The position numbers and the translations under genes were made by a program. A DNA stretch of 64,000 nucleotides from Turritopsis dohrnii. Lineage: Eukaryota > Cnidaria > Hydrozoa > Anthoathecata > Oceaniidae. The stretch is from positions 1,164,264-1,228,263 of the forward strand of contig BQMF02000049.1 of the NCBI GenBank assembly GCA_027922465.2, in the 5' to 3' direction. Below are positions 46,845-58,252 of the stretch, piece after piece. Under the pieces are notes generated by a model. That model worked only from the letters and a program-made list of their open reading frames with translations. It ran no database searches and was not told the DNA's origin. Position 1 is the stretch's first letter. The number at the start of each line of letters is the position of its first letter.

Positions 46845-48093
46845 AAATACATTGCATTATTTTCTTCCATTCAGATGCAAACGAGATGTTAGGATGACAG
46901 CTATTCAAATAGGCTTGAAACCAAGGTAGATGCTTTGGAGATGAAAATAATACAAAAATATTATCAACGTACCTTTTATAGTAAATAGGCTTGAACTCCA
47001 CACGGCAACTGTCCAACCAATTTTTCTCGTGGAAGCATAAAAATGCGTTAGCTAGTGTAGGTCCTAAAGGTCACTCCATGGCCACACCGTCAACTTGTTG
47101 ATAAAGGACATTATTTAAAACAAAATAAGATTCCTTAGTGGCTAGCTCTAGGAGAGTTTTAAATTCTGACTTAGAGAACTCTTGGAATATCTCACAATCT
47201 TGAAAAGTGAGATTGGTGCAAATATCAATGGTTTCGTCTAGAGGGATGTTAGTAAATAGTGAATTGACATCCAGGCTAGCCATGTGGCATTTTCAATTTT
47301 GCTTGGTGATGTCAGAGGCAAATGAGAAAGAATCACGGACAGTGTAGTCATTGTGGGCCAAATCAGACAGTAAAGGTACAAAAACTTTGAAGGTTTTTTA
47401 ACTGGCATGCCTGTGGCTGACAAAATGAATCTAAAAGGTGGACAATCTTCAACACACGTTTTGTGAACTTTACAGAGACCATACAAAATACCTGGCCTGC
47501 TACCAACAGGGCGAAATTTGCTGTAGTCGTTTTCACTCAGACTATTCTTTTTCAAAAGATTCTTGTATATGTTGGTGATTTTCCTTTCTTGACCGATGGA
47601 AAAGTTCAGGAATTTATCAGATGGTACAGTCAGCTTTCTGAACTTCTTTTCATCAGTGAGAAGCTGCTCCATTTTCCTGACGTATACATCTTTGTCTACT
47701 AAAACTACAGAATAACCTTTATCAGACTTTTGAACAATAACGTTATCATTTCTAGACAATGTTAATAAGGCGTGAAACTCATCATCAGTGAGATTACAAG
47801 CTGCGCCATCACTGTTTCAAGAACGGTAGCTATGATGACAATACTACATCTTTAATCCTAGTCTTGACAAAATCAAGATCTTCACTAGAGAGCGGTTCAA
47901 GACCCCTGACCTCCCTAAAAAGAGACTCGTATCCAGCGAGATAATCCCCATAGTTTAGAGACTTAGGAGGGATTGAAAAATTTAACCCCTTAATAAGTAA
48001 AGACTTTTCAAATTGTGATAATTTATGTCTGGAAAAATTAAAAATAACTTTAGTAGCGTCGTTTCTTCCAAGTTGAGTTTTCTTCAGATTCAT
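46845..48093 (-). pseudogene. Penelope-like reverse transcriptase, degraded and C-terminally truncated
   Basis: In order on the minus strand: N-terminal region (48093-47830); VIVQKSDKGYSVVLVDKDVY and YGLCKVHK (47759-47400); MASLDVNSLFTNIPLDETI (motif A, about 47283); DGVAME-stop-PLGPTLANAF (motif B with a TGA, about 47075); YVDNIF in place of YVDDI (motif C, about 46960). Several frameshifts separate the pieces. The thumb and the GIY-YIG nuclease are missing because the frame runs into repeat family 2 at about 46842. Confidence 0.88.
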
Positions 48094-48529
48094 GATCTTT
48101 TTATCTTGAACTGTCTCGTGTTTTTTCAGTATACCATCGTTACTAACAAGAAACTATGAACAAACATGTGCAAAGTCAATTGAATTTAAACGTTCCTTCA
48201 ACAAAAAATGATTCAATGTAAACTCTTTTGCTTGAATTCTTCTGTTTTTTACGTTAAAGTTTTGATCGATCGTTTTGTTTAAAAGTACATATATATCTGA
48301 ATAATCCAAAAATGAAAAAACTGACCAAACAAATGGGTTCTAACAGGTGGTCAGCCGCCCCCATTATCCCCTAATTAGGTCTTGAATCCACCCCATAATC
48401 ATCAAAGTTGAAATTTTGTAAAATGATAGGTACAAGGCTAATTGTGAAGACTGAACCATTACTGACTGAAAATTTTGAGTTTTTGACTCAGAAATTTGCA
48501 ATTCAATCTTATATACAGGTGGTTGTTAC

Positions 48530-49597
48530 TTAAGGTTGACCAAAATTTCAAATGACGTAGAGAAGAATCAATCATTAAACATCGCTAGCAGAAAAAGTGT
48601 GGCTGAAGAAACGAAAAAGTTCCTACTAAATGTCAGAAATTCAGGCAAGTCCGTTCATGTAAAGTTTATAACGGAATGTAACGAAGATCCTGAAAGAGTT
48701 GAGAAGCCCATTTCAAAACAGAAAATGGAAACGTTTGCAACAGAATTGAAGAGAGTAAAGGTCAGAGGAAGTAACGGAAAACTGTGGTTTCAACGATGAT
48801 GCGTGATCTCTTTGGCTCCATTTTATGTGTTGTGCTGGAAAAGAAAGTTGATATGTTGGATATTTTGATCTATCCACTAGCACCTGTTCCATTATCACTT
48901 CGTCATTTGGATGGATCAATGCCAAAACCCCCAAATAAAAAGTTATTGCAGGAGTTGGAAAAGAGAATGAAATCTACTAATCCTAGTCGTATAGATGTAA
49001 CAATTATTGATGCTATGTTTTTTTCTGCTGTTCGATTTACCACAAACATTTGGGCAACAGTTACTCTTAAAAAGGTATGCAATGTTAAAAGCGGAATCAT
49101 CCACCTTGTCTTTGATAAAGTCATATCACCTTCCATCAAAGAGTGAAAGAGATAGCAGATCAGATGGCCGAGATGAATTGTATCAAATTACTGGTCCTAG
49201 TCAAAAAAGGCCCGCCAATTGGCTGAATGCTTTACGAAATGAATGCTTTGAAGTTGCACTGGTTGGATTTTTGGTATCTGGGAAAAAGACAAGGTTCTTA
49301 AGATCTAAAGAGTTGTTTGTAAATTCAGGAGATAAGTGCTTGGATTAGCTGCAAAAGTCAATCAAACCATTTATATTGCCACCATCTGGAAATCAGCAAC
49401 ATGTTCCCACCCTTCCCGCAATTTTACCAGAATCATCTGGATGGAAACTGGTTGATGGGCATTACCGAGTTCTTTGGTTCAATGGAAAATGTTCCCCAAA
49501 GATAGTAGAAGTCTCATTTGATGAAGAATGTGAAAACGAACAAGAGGAACTAAGAGAGAATAACGAAAGTGATAGTGGTGAGATGATTTTATTTTGA
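48530..49597 (+). pseudogene. CXC-tail family gene remnant, internally shortened, inside the inverted-repeat transposon
   Basis: Frames 48536-48799, 48784-49146 and 49130-49597 join by two shifts and one TAG (49346). The segment MRDLFGSILCV, YPLAPVPLSLRHLDGSM, IDVTIIDAMFF, LVFDKVISPSIKE and YQITGPSQKRPANWLNALRN is characteristic of a multicopy protein family known from cnidarian genomes. The family's usual nuclease-like part (EEADTR ... TGCDT) is missing between about 49350 and 49380, where the text jumps to a C-terminal-like segment. It is related to, but not the same subfamily as, the copy at 61501-64000. Confidence 0.65.
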
Positions 49598-50460
49598 TTT
49601 TGAAAGGTTAGATTTAATGTATGCTTTTCTTTTATCTATTCGTTGTCAAGAACCTGTGTTTGCTTATGGAACCTCATATGGAAGTCCTTTATATTGTGTA
49701 CATTCTGTTGTAGAAATAGATGAAATGTTTCGATATGTGAGCAATAGTGATGCAGAGAGTGAAGACAGCGGTGATGAATTCGTTGGATGATGTAGTAACA
49801 GTAGGTGCATGTTACTTTGAATACCAATAAAATACTCTCTTGTTTATACAGTTTTCTGACAATGTGATCCAATTAACATGATTTCTGATTTTTTTATCAT
49901 GACATGAATTTGAATGAAATTTGAATTTCTTTTCAGGTATAAACAAGAAAAAGATGATGACGAAAAGATGTTGTTCATGAAATACAGATTAAAACTTTTT
50001 AAAATATTGCATTTTTGTGTTGTTATTTGTCATTACTAAGTGATAAAAATGTGTAATGAGGGAGCTTTTTTTGGACAGCTGACCACCTGTTAGAACCAAA
50101 ATTTTCAGTCAGGTTCAGTCTTCACAATTAGCTTTGTACCTATCATTTTTCAAAATTTCAACTTTGATGATTATGGGGTGGATTCAAGGCCTAATTTTCA
50201 GGATATTTTAAGGGCAGCTGACCACCTGTTAGAACCTAAGTTTTCAGTCAGTTATGGTTCAGTCTTCACAATTAGCCTTGTACTTATCATTTCACAAAAT
50301 TTCAACTTTGATGATTATGGGGTGGATTCAATTTTTCAATTTTTTGGTCAGTTTTTTCATAATTGGATTATTCAGATATATATGTACTTCTATACAAAGT
50401 TTCAAATCTGATACTTATGAGGTGAATTTAAGGTCCGAAATCGGAAATAGTTTTGGATTG

Positions 50461-51125
50461 TTATGAGTTGGATAATATTGTTTTCAGGTAAAATGGCGAT
50501 TATTCTGATTCATCGCTCATTTGGTTCTTCAACACTTTAAATTTTACAATAAGGTTTTTGTTGAAAAGAATAACCTGTACATTTATATAAAAGTAGTTCA
50601 ATTACTATTATTGTTATTATTATTATTATTTACGAATTTTTAAATACAGGATGACCATTCAAAAATTATAGCAATATTATACATATATACATATTTACAA
50701 AATTTCTGTTCTTCCATGGGTCCTTCTTCAATGTCTACCTTACTATCAGTATTTAGAAACAAGTTAAGCAAAAGGAAAGCCATTGAATTAAATATATGGG
50801 CACTATCTGTTGCTTTGTAAACTCGTGAACAACAAAAATTGACGATACTCTTTTATTGATTATAGAAATGCTGAAACTGGCTTGAAATATTCAGACTCGA
50901 AAGTAAAAGCTGTTTCAAGTCTTTTTCTCCAAAAACAGACAATTGCCAGCATGTTAGTGAAAAAGAAAATCGAAGATGATGTTTGCCTGGAAGCCGCACT
51001 TTGCTGCTCTATTATTACGACATTATTGCGCCATCCAGGCGTAATAATAGAAAGATTAATCAAGCTATGGAATATTTTGTATTTGATTTTAATACTGGCG
51101 TCGATCCCTCCAGATTCACAACTTC
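50461..51125. other. No gene seen
   Basis: AT-rich, with a (TTA)n run at about 50610-50630. The two antiparallel open frames at 50860-51181 overlap fully and have no recognised domain. Confidence 0.5.
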
Positions 51126-51263
51126 TTAAGGCGGCCGCAAATCGAACAACATTTTCGGCCAACATTCTCGCCAACATTTAAGACAACATGTTGGTACGAT
51201 TTGCGGTAGCGTGGGCAAAATTATGGTCAACATACAAAAATACTAGTCATTCTCTGCAACAAA

Positions 51264-51926
51264 ATGGCGGAGAAGGAAGCTACAGCCTTTATTTTACTAG
51301 CAATAACCTTGGATGATGATGATGAAAAAAGAAAACGAGGTGCTACAAGACAATGGATGAAGCGGAGAGAGAAGGACGGACTTTATGCTAACCTTGTTCA
51401 AGAGCTAATGCTCGAGGACACCAAAACTTATCGTGAAATGATGAGGATGGACTATGACGGTTTCAAAAGCATTCTTCATTACATTGAACCCTACATTACC
51501 CCAAAGAACTCCGGAGTTTTTGGCCAGATTGTTGTAAGCCCTGCCGAAAGGCTGGTTTTGACAGTTCGATTTTTTGCAACAGGTGAAACTTTTCGCTCTT
51601 TGAAATATCAATTTCGTGTATCAGAAAGAGCTATATCTTATATTGTTGACACTGTTTCCAAGGCAATCATATGTTACATTGGCAAAGAATACATAAAAGT
51701 AACATCGTGTTCTCTGGAATGGTCGAATATTTCTGAAACTTTCTTATCAAGATGGAATTTCCTAAACTGCCTTGGAGCTATTGATGGCAAACACATCCAA
51801 ATAAGACCTCCTCCTGATAGTGGATCTGAGTATTTTAATTACAAAAAGACATTTTCTGTAATTTTTCTGGCTATTGCTGGGCCTGACTACGAGTGCATTT
51901 ATGCAGATATCGGCAGCAAGATTTAA
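51264..51926 (+). pseudogene. Harbinger transposase (DDE_Tnp_4), C-terminally truncated
   Basis: 220 residues with the family N-terminus (YREMMRMDYDGFKSIL) and the start of the nuclease core (LNCLGAIDGKHIQIRPPPDSGSEYFNYK; first catalytic Asp at D174). It ends at ...YADIGSKI where the frame runs into reversed MADF sequence, so the second Asp and the Glu are missing. No stops or shifts in what remains: the deletion is the only visible defect. Confidence 0.9.
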
Positions 51927-52115
51927 ATCTTCTTTTATTTCACTTAGCGCCTTTTCCTTAATATCCCTCTTTGAATAAGTTTTGTCAGAAACATCCCAAA
52001 GGCAAGGCCTTTCTTCATACAGGTCAATTAATCTTTCTACCAGGTCGTCATCCCATCTAAATTTATTTTGCTGGTTACTTGTAACTTGTTTCGAAGACGC
52101 AGCAGCTTCAACCAT
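51920..52115 (-). pseudogene. Harbinger MADF/Myb-like DNA-binding protein, N-terminal part
   Basis: From the Met at 52115 the minus frame reads MVEAAASSKQ, then a MADF domain (KFRWDDDLVERLIDLYEERP, CLWDVSDKTYSKRDIKEKAL). It is lost at about 51920, where reversed transposase sequence begins. Harbinger elements need this second protein for nuclear import and DNA binding of the transposase. The upstream open frame to 52223 is only repeat sequence. Confidence 0.85.
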
Positions 52116-52129
52116 TTTAAAATTTACTA

Positions 52130-52620
52130 GCCGCCAAGGCGGCGTCGTTCGCCGCCCATGTTCAGCATGCGTTGACTTCACGAAAAATAAAATTAAGGAA
52201 TTGGCAACCGAAAGTGTTCCCATGTTGTAGAGCTCGAAAAACTGATCAAAAAAATGTATGGGATCGTTCCGCTACGATCAACCGTTACAGAGATATCATC
52301 GTTCAAAGATTTTGATGACGTCACAGACCCCTCCCCCAAAAAAATTAAACCCAAATTTTTCGTCACCCCATCGCCTGTATCGCGGACCCCAAAAAACGTC
52401 AGTAATCCCTATTGGTTATCGAGATAATTTTCCCTAAACGTCACATTCGATTAGGGTCTCAATACAATGGTTTCACACTGACGTTGCGCACAAGAAAAGA
52501 AATAATTTATGTGTGATCTTACATTGCTGACTCTCTTTAGCAGTTCACATCTACCATTTTGCGTAACAGACAAACGGACAAACGGACAAACGGAGAATCG
52601 GCTATTAATATATAGGTTGT
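52130..52620. repeat. Dispersed repeat family 1, copy inside the Harbinger element
   Basis: Matches 9406-9834: AAAATAAAATTAAGGAATT, TGTTGTAGAGCTC, GACCCCAAAAAACGTCAG, CGATTAGGGTCTCAATACAA, and the end GAGAATCGGCTATTAATAT. It supplies the family boundary on that side. The 5' side shares GCATGCTGAACATGG with 8860-8940. Confidence 0.85.
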
Positions 52621-52970
52621 GGTTGTTTTCAATCCTTCCCCGCATAAACCATAAATATTCGAACAAAAACATTCCAAAAGTTATTAATATAATTCGAAAA
52701 AACGTTCGAAATTATGAAATGTTGCCAAAATGTTGGCCAACAATGTTGTCAGCTATAGCAAATCGTAGCAACACGCGGCAACATGCAGAATTAACCCAAA
52801 ATGTTGGTCAACATTTACAAGAAAATTAATAAATGTTAGCCAACATTTTTGATGTTTTTTTCCCTCCGCCAACATGTTGTCAGCTATAGCAAATCGAGAC
52901 AACATTGTTGGCCAACAAATGTTGGTCAACAATGTTGGCCGAAATGTTGCTCGATTTGCGGCCGCCTTTA

Positions 52971-53535
52971 CTTCATCGATCAAAGTATGAAACAGAATGA
53001 GACACAACTCTTATTTTTCGACCTTTCAAAAATAGGGACTTTTCTATTTTGGTTTCTCTTTGATGTTACCTTGATGCATATTTTGAGCCTGAAAATGTTT
53101 TGATAGTGCTATAATATCTGAAAAAAATCAAGAATGGTTCCATCTTCAAGAACGACTGGTCGTCTGATATATGGACATAACATTACGATGTTTTCGTTAA
53201 ATAATTTGACGTTTGCATGTTTTTCTAAATTTTATGAATTCAGTACTATCCTTATTAATCACATCAGAGAACTGATAGCTACAAAAGCACTTTTAACTCA
53301 ATGTCACCAACTTTATTCAAATTATGAAAGATGATAGCATTGACATGATATTGTAAAGTTAGGCTCTAAACAACGCAGTGCATCACAGTACAATAGAAAA
53401 TTTTGAGTTCGTTCTCTTTCTGTTTCATACCTCCATGCCCATCTTCCGACAGCACTATGGAAAAGTTACATAACTTGTTTCATTGTTATTTAGCCTTAAT
53501 CCCGCTTATAAAAAACTATATTGTGAAAGACAAAC
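52971..53535. other. No gene seen
   Basis: AT-rich. The open frame at 53134-53334 shows no domain. Confidence 0.5.
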
Positions 53536-54038
53536 GTGGGTATTTGTATATATTATGCAGTTTCCAAAGTATTTAAAAGAAAAATTTACCTGAACACTGA
53601 AGTTAAAAGAGTCAAATGTCTTTCCGAAAATAAATACGAGGTGACAGTCAATAATGGGATGAAATTCACTTCGAAATATGTCTTGATAACATTCAGCAGC
53701 GGTGTCTTGCTAAGTGAATATGTAAAGTTTGTGCCGAGTTTGCCTTCCTAGAAAATAGATGCGTTAAGTATGGCTCCCATGGGGCACTATTGCAAAATAT
53801 TTGTACAGTTCCCAACAAATTTTGGAATGACACAGGGTATATTATGCAAGCTACCAAAATGCGTGGAAACTACATGCTCTGGCAGAACTTGGACAATTTA
53901 TTTCCGAATAAGATTTTTTTGTTAGCCACACTTTTTGGTGATAAATGCAAGGAAAGTCGCTTACAGTCCGATAAAGAGATAAATGATGAAATGTTCACTG
54001 TTCTGAAGAAAGTCTATCCAAAAGCAACGAAACCATAA
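53536..54038 (+). pseudogene. FAD-dependent amine oxidase fragment (polyamine-oxidase-like)
   Basis: Two frames form one stretch typical of the central part of flavin amine oxidases: IYLNTEVKRVKCLSENKYEV, YVLITFSSGVLLSEYVKFVP, then a TAG (53749), MGHYCKIFVQFP, a -1 shift near 53825, and FWNDTGYIMQA, RGNYMLWQNLD, and a GDKCKESRLQSDKEI segment. The FAD-binding N-terminus and the C-terminal FAD contact are missing. It could be a dead duplicate or retrocopy. Confident as amine oxidase, unsure of subfamily. Confidence 0.75.
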
Positions 54039-54039
54039 G

Positions 54040-54473
54040 GCAATTATGTGCTTCTCTACAGCTGTACTCATTCTTCATTTGTTAGAAACTTACACCATCT
54101 GCTTTTTCCTTGGTCATTGTGGGAAGTACTGACCAGTTGCAATGTTTTTATTGCAGAAATTATCAGTAAACAAGCCTTAAAAACACAAAAGCCTTCAAAA
54201 CTACAATATCGCTTTTAGGTACCCTGAGCTCATAAAAATTGAACAATGAACGCAAATATCACTTTTTATTATTGTCAAGGAATTGTATTAACAGAAAAAC
54301 AGGCAAATTCTGAAAAAAATCTTAATTCCACAACAAGAATCACTTCATGTTGTTAAAAATTTTTTTAAATACTGCTCCCGTAGTATCAAAAAAGAACAGA
54401 GAAGGGAAAATAATCTGGTTAAGTCTGCATTTTTAGGATTAAAAATTTGTATCTTGAACTACTTTTTAAACTA
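54040..54473. other. No gene seen
   Basis: AT-rich spacer between the amine oxidase fragment and repeat family 2. Confidence 0.5.
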
Positions 54474-55995
54474 GCATGTAGCTTTAGCTAAAAAATGCCC
54501 CCGCACTCAAGAATTTCAATTTGTATACACAGCAAGCTATACATTGCAAGCTATACAACGGAAATAGATATAACTTTTGTTCGAAAACAAATGTTTTGGT
54601 TTATTGTGGGCCTGGCAAGTGGCATACTTATATGCTTAAATATTTCGACAAAGCCAGTTTTTTAGGAAGCCTCAAAACTACTCAACACTCACACAAAATC
54701 GTTTTAGAACTGTCTCGCATTATGATCACGAGAGGAGTAGCATTTAACATTTAATTTGTAACATTTAATGCATCGAAACAGGCATACAATAACACCCTTT
54801 ATTCAAAGAGTTGACATGATGGCATCAATTGAACTTCAGGACAAACTCGATAATTGAAAAACTATTTAATCAGCCAACGGTCATTTAAAGAACAAGCAAT
54901 GTTTTATGACATCATTTCTATTGTTTTGAAAGAACAAGGGTGAAGGGAGATCAAAACATTAAGATAGATGCTTTTGTAAAACTTTTCACAGTAACAAACA
55001 TTTTAACTTTTGATAACATTGTATAAACACAATAAAAACATAATAAAAAGAATTGTGAGCATGATCATTTTGAAATGGGATATCAGATTTGAAAACTCAT
55101 TGACAGATGGTCTTCACGGTTTTTCACTTACATTAGAATTGAGTTAAACTTTCTTTACGATAACTTTTCCAATTACAAGAACAATTAATTGTTAATATGA
55201 AACAATAGTTAAAAAGTTTTACAATACAACAAATAGTTTAATGAGTAGTGTAACTATGAGGCATAGTGTAGCAGTGGCGGTATTTCAAAACCAACTTGGA
55301 ATATGCAAACCAAATAGATCTAAACTTAAACAGATGAAAATCTGCACAAAACTTTGTTACTTTTTGTTATCTCTTAGGTCTAAGTCACACTAATGCTAAT
55401 ATACCTTTCAAAAAGTGTAAATAAGGCTTAACAAGTAATATCAGAAAGTATTTGCTACAAACAAAAGAAATGTGCGAACTGAAACCATGGATACGTATTT
55501 TATAATCAAATACGTATTTTATAATCAAAATAAGATTCTGTAAGAGCCAAAAGAAAAAAAAAAACTTTTTAAAACACGAAGAACGACAGTTTGTAAATAT
55601 GGCTTTCTTACATACACAGAAATCCAATTTAAATATTTTTAAGGCAAGATCTGCCAATAATCAGTGCATTGAATAAAATTAATTGAATGAAAGATTTAGA
55701 GTTAAAACATATACAAAAATGAAATGTATGGTTGGCAAAATTTCAGATTTCAAGCTGTGCTCAAAATCCTTATCGTTCATTTCACTAAAACAACACAAAA
55801 GCAATATGAAAAATGTCTAAGCAATGTTAGTATACGAACTTCCTAAATAACATAGTGTAATATAATAATAAATTAGGAAAGAGATACGACAAAACATTCT
55901 GTCTCCCACTTACAGTACCATGCTTTGAAACGGTAAAAAAGCAAAGTCAGCTAATAATTGTATACCACCGTGTAACGTCAACACGAAAGTTGGAA

Positions 55996-56028
<33 letters not shown>

Positions 56029-56110
56029 GAACAAAATCGGAAACTGACATTCGCCTATCTCGTGAAACTACTATGCCTCCTCCTCGCTCGCTTACGCTCG
56101 CTGCGGGGGC
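54474..56110. repeat. Dispersed repeat family 2, copy B
   Basis: Same ends as copy A and the same central blocks, but longer between about 54550 and 55360. It lacks the MITE. A (GAT)n microsatellite at about 55997-56025 interrupts the right part. It bears no coding frame; the listed open frames are AT-rich chance. Confidence 0.85.
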
Positions 56111-56261
56111 TTGAAAATTAAGCACGATGAATACCTAAATTTATGATTGTAGTATTTAAGTCTTGATAGTCAAAAAACGCAATAAATTTTTAACTCAGCA
56201 TAACGTCTATCCTAACCCAAACTAAAGTGTCTGATTTTGATCAAACAGAAAAAGGACTATA

Positions 56262-57190
56262 TTAATTTAGTGAAGCCAACTCGAAATCCTCTCCAGATGT
56301 GTTCATTAATGTATTATCACGCGTCATTTCCTTGTCATAGGCAGGAGCTTGTTTCGTTGATCCGTGTGTAGTTGTAGATGTTGCTACGGGAACCATCTGT
56401 GGTTTTTTACCGTTTGCACTGCAAGCTGGTTTGGAACAAACAGAAGGCAAAACTGAGTGACATATAGGACATTCTTTTAAATGTTTTGTTTATGGTTTAA
56501 AGGCCTGGCATTTCTTCAAGTTCTTCAAGGCCTCTTTCAAGCCCTTCTACATCATCTTTGTGATTAAACATAAACTTCCAATGCTCTCTTGAATTGTATT
56601 TATATTTCTTCTTTGCGATTTCTGACAAAAATTCCTCTGTAAGTAGATTTTCGGTCTTATTTGCAGTTGAAGATCTTGTTGTTGGTCTTGCAGGTTTTAT
56701 TTGAGGCTGATTTTTCTCCGTGCATCTGGCTCCCTTTTCAAACTTTTCTTGCTGCATTTGGCAGACATCCAATCCAGTTTTAACAATTTTAACTCTTTCC
56801 TCTGTATTGATGGTAACATCTTGCCCATAAGTGTTCACCATTTATCTCAAATTTCGGCCAAGATATTTATAAACTGTTCTTTGTTTATTTTTTGAAAGGG
56901 CGTTAGCATTATTTCACTTTTTTCTTTTCATACTTTTGATGTAGTTTTTGGTTTGTGCTTTGGTCTAGAAGTTGTGTTACTTCAGCAGGGTAACAAATAA
57001 CCGAATTTGTTTTTCTTGCAAAAACTTGAGTACTTTGAAATCAAACCTAGAGCTGTGCCCGTCAGAAAGAACTACTACAGGACATTTAATAATATATAAT
57101 GAGATGTACAGAAACATTTTGTTTGTGTAAAAAAGTTTGAAAAATACCCTTGCGACTTGAATTAAATGACAGTTCAAAAAGAAAATCATT
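56262..57190 (-). pseudogene. pogo/Tigger-like (DDE_1) transposase C-terminal remnant
   Basis: Minus-strand pieces in order: VVVLSDGHSSRFDFKVLKFL (second catalytic Asp region, about 57085), EVTQLLDQSTNQKLHQKYEK one frame over (about 56960), PFQKINKEQFINILAEI (about 56880), and TGLDVCQMQQEKFEKGARC (56760), typical of DDE_1 transposases of cnidarians. Stops and shifts separate them. A tail frame at 56450-56262 may be the C-terminus. Dead. Confidence 0.75.
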
Positions 57191-57282
57191 CTTTTTGATG
57201 CTGGTTGAAATACAAGGCTTTCTAAATTGTAGTTTTTAAGGATTATGTATTGCAGTTTTTAAGGATCATTAAGGATCAACTA

Positions 57283-57345
57283 GTAACCCGGGTAAAACAT
57301 TTTTACCAGTTTTAATCAATGTGAGCCGCAGAGAAAGGATTAATA
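57283..57345. repeat. Dispersed repeat family 1 internal motif
   Basis: ACTAGTAACCCGGGTAAAA and TTTTAATCAATGTGAGC match 9922-9975 and, inverted, 8795-8850. A distant fragment of family 1. Confidence 0.7.
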
Positions 57346-57739
57346 TTTCCTCTGGAGACATAAAAAAAATCAAACATCAAAATAACAAAAAAGTGGAGCA
57401 TCGAAATGCTTGATAATGCTTCCTTTTGACCAAAACCATGTTTTTTTTTTATACCCAGAAGATGAAAAGAAAATAACATAATGCAAAACTATAATACCAA
57501 GATACATAAAAGCCAGTACCGAATAAAAGCATTCTAAAATAACTTCTTTCTCAAGTGGACACAGTGTTTTATGGAACTTCAAACAACAATGTAACTTCTT
57601 TGTTAGTTTTTCGGTACAACAGTCATTTTCTTGAGTCCATGCCTTTGTTTTTACAAAATTTGCTTTCAAAATGCAATTTCAAAACATTCGAATGAATGAA
57701 AAATCGAAATTGGAAATACGGTTCGAAACTGTGGTTAGG

Positions 57740-57930
57740 GCCTTTTTACACTTTTTTTACACGGACTAGAGAGAGAATTTCTCCCTAGAGTCCTAAATCT
57801 AGATCGAATTAGAATTATGGAGGTTCATTTATGAGTGTTTCGAAAGGAAATTTGGCGTTTACTTTGAATTTCATCGAATTAGAGAGAGTATCGTATTGCG
57901 GAGGTTCGAATTAGAGAGAGTCGACTGTAT
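57740..57930 (-). repeat. Probable terminal repeat of the pogo/Tigger-like element
   Basis: On the minus strand the segment begins TACAGTCGACTCTCTCTAAT and repeats CTCTCTAATTCGA twice, as in pogo/Tigger-type termini. It lies upstream of the transposase remnant in the same orientation. The opposite end was not found. Confidence 0.5.
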
Positions 57931-58252
57931 TTCATTGGCTTCCCTCTTCTGTTTCTTTGTATTTTTGATGAATTTATGCCTTCATGATTTTTCTTTCACA
58001 AGTTTGTTGATCTTATCCCTGGAGCTCTTGATACTTTTGTCGCTAATAAAGTGCTGAAAATCTGATACCCGACGATTTTTTCGCAAAAACAATGACAGTG
58101 ATCAACTAACAAAGGATCGTAGCTTTCAATTTAGAAATTCCATCGCAAAACTGTACTGGAATATTTCCCATTATCAAGGATTAGACATCAAAGAAACAAG
58201 AGCGAAACAACAACTATTCATAATGTATAATATTTCTTAACTTAATTTCCTG

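Larger units (their letters stand above)
45337..48283 (-). mobile_element. Penelope-like element inserted in the left arm of the outer transposon
   Basis: The inserted block is flanked by a repeated AAGTACATATATA (45324-45336 and 48284-48296), consistent with a target duplication of about 13 bp. It contains Penelope-type RT (46845-48093, minus), a possible hammerhead-like motif near the 45.37-kb end, and a further nested repeat (45478-46840). Confidence 0.7.
45267..50444. mobile_element. Inverted-repeat DNA transposon carrying a CXC-family gene remnant; outer layer of a nested stack
   Basis: The end sequence CCGATTTCGGACCTTAAATT then AAGTACATATATA appears at 45267-45336 and, inverted, at 50377-50444. 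It continues from 48284 (ATCTGAATAATCC), so the left arm was split by an insertion at 45337-48283. Inside the arms a subterminal unit of about 115 bp (GACCACCTGTTAGAACC ... GGGGTGGATTCAA) occurs once on the left (48340-48470) and twice on the right (50080-50192, 50217-50332). The interior holds a plus-strand gene remnant (48530-49597). Outer boundaries are approximate. Confidence 0.8.
51129..52967. mobile_element. PIF/Harbinger transposon, internally deleted
   Basis: Terminal inverted repeats AGGCGGCCGCAAATCGA then CAACATTT-CGGCCAACATT are flanked by a TTA duplication (51126-51128, 52968-52970), diagnostic of PIF/Harbinger. The right arm has many CAATGTTGGCCAACA palindromic units. It carries the start of the transposase on the plus strand and the start of the MADF partner on the minus strand, fused tail to tail at about 51920. 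A family 1 repeat sits between the MADF start and the right end. Confidence 0.92.

Noticed and set aside
50860..51181. Antiparallel pair of about 100-codon open frames
   Set aside because: They overlap completely, have no recognised motif and run into the Harbinger terminus.
51762..52223. A 153-residue minus-strand gene
   Set aside because: Only the MADF part (52115 to about 51920) is real; the start is repeat sequence and the end is the reverse of the transposase.
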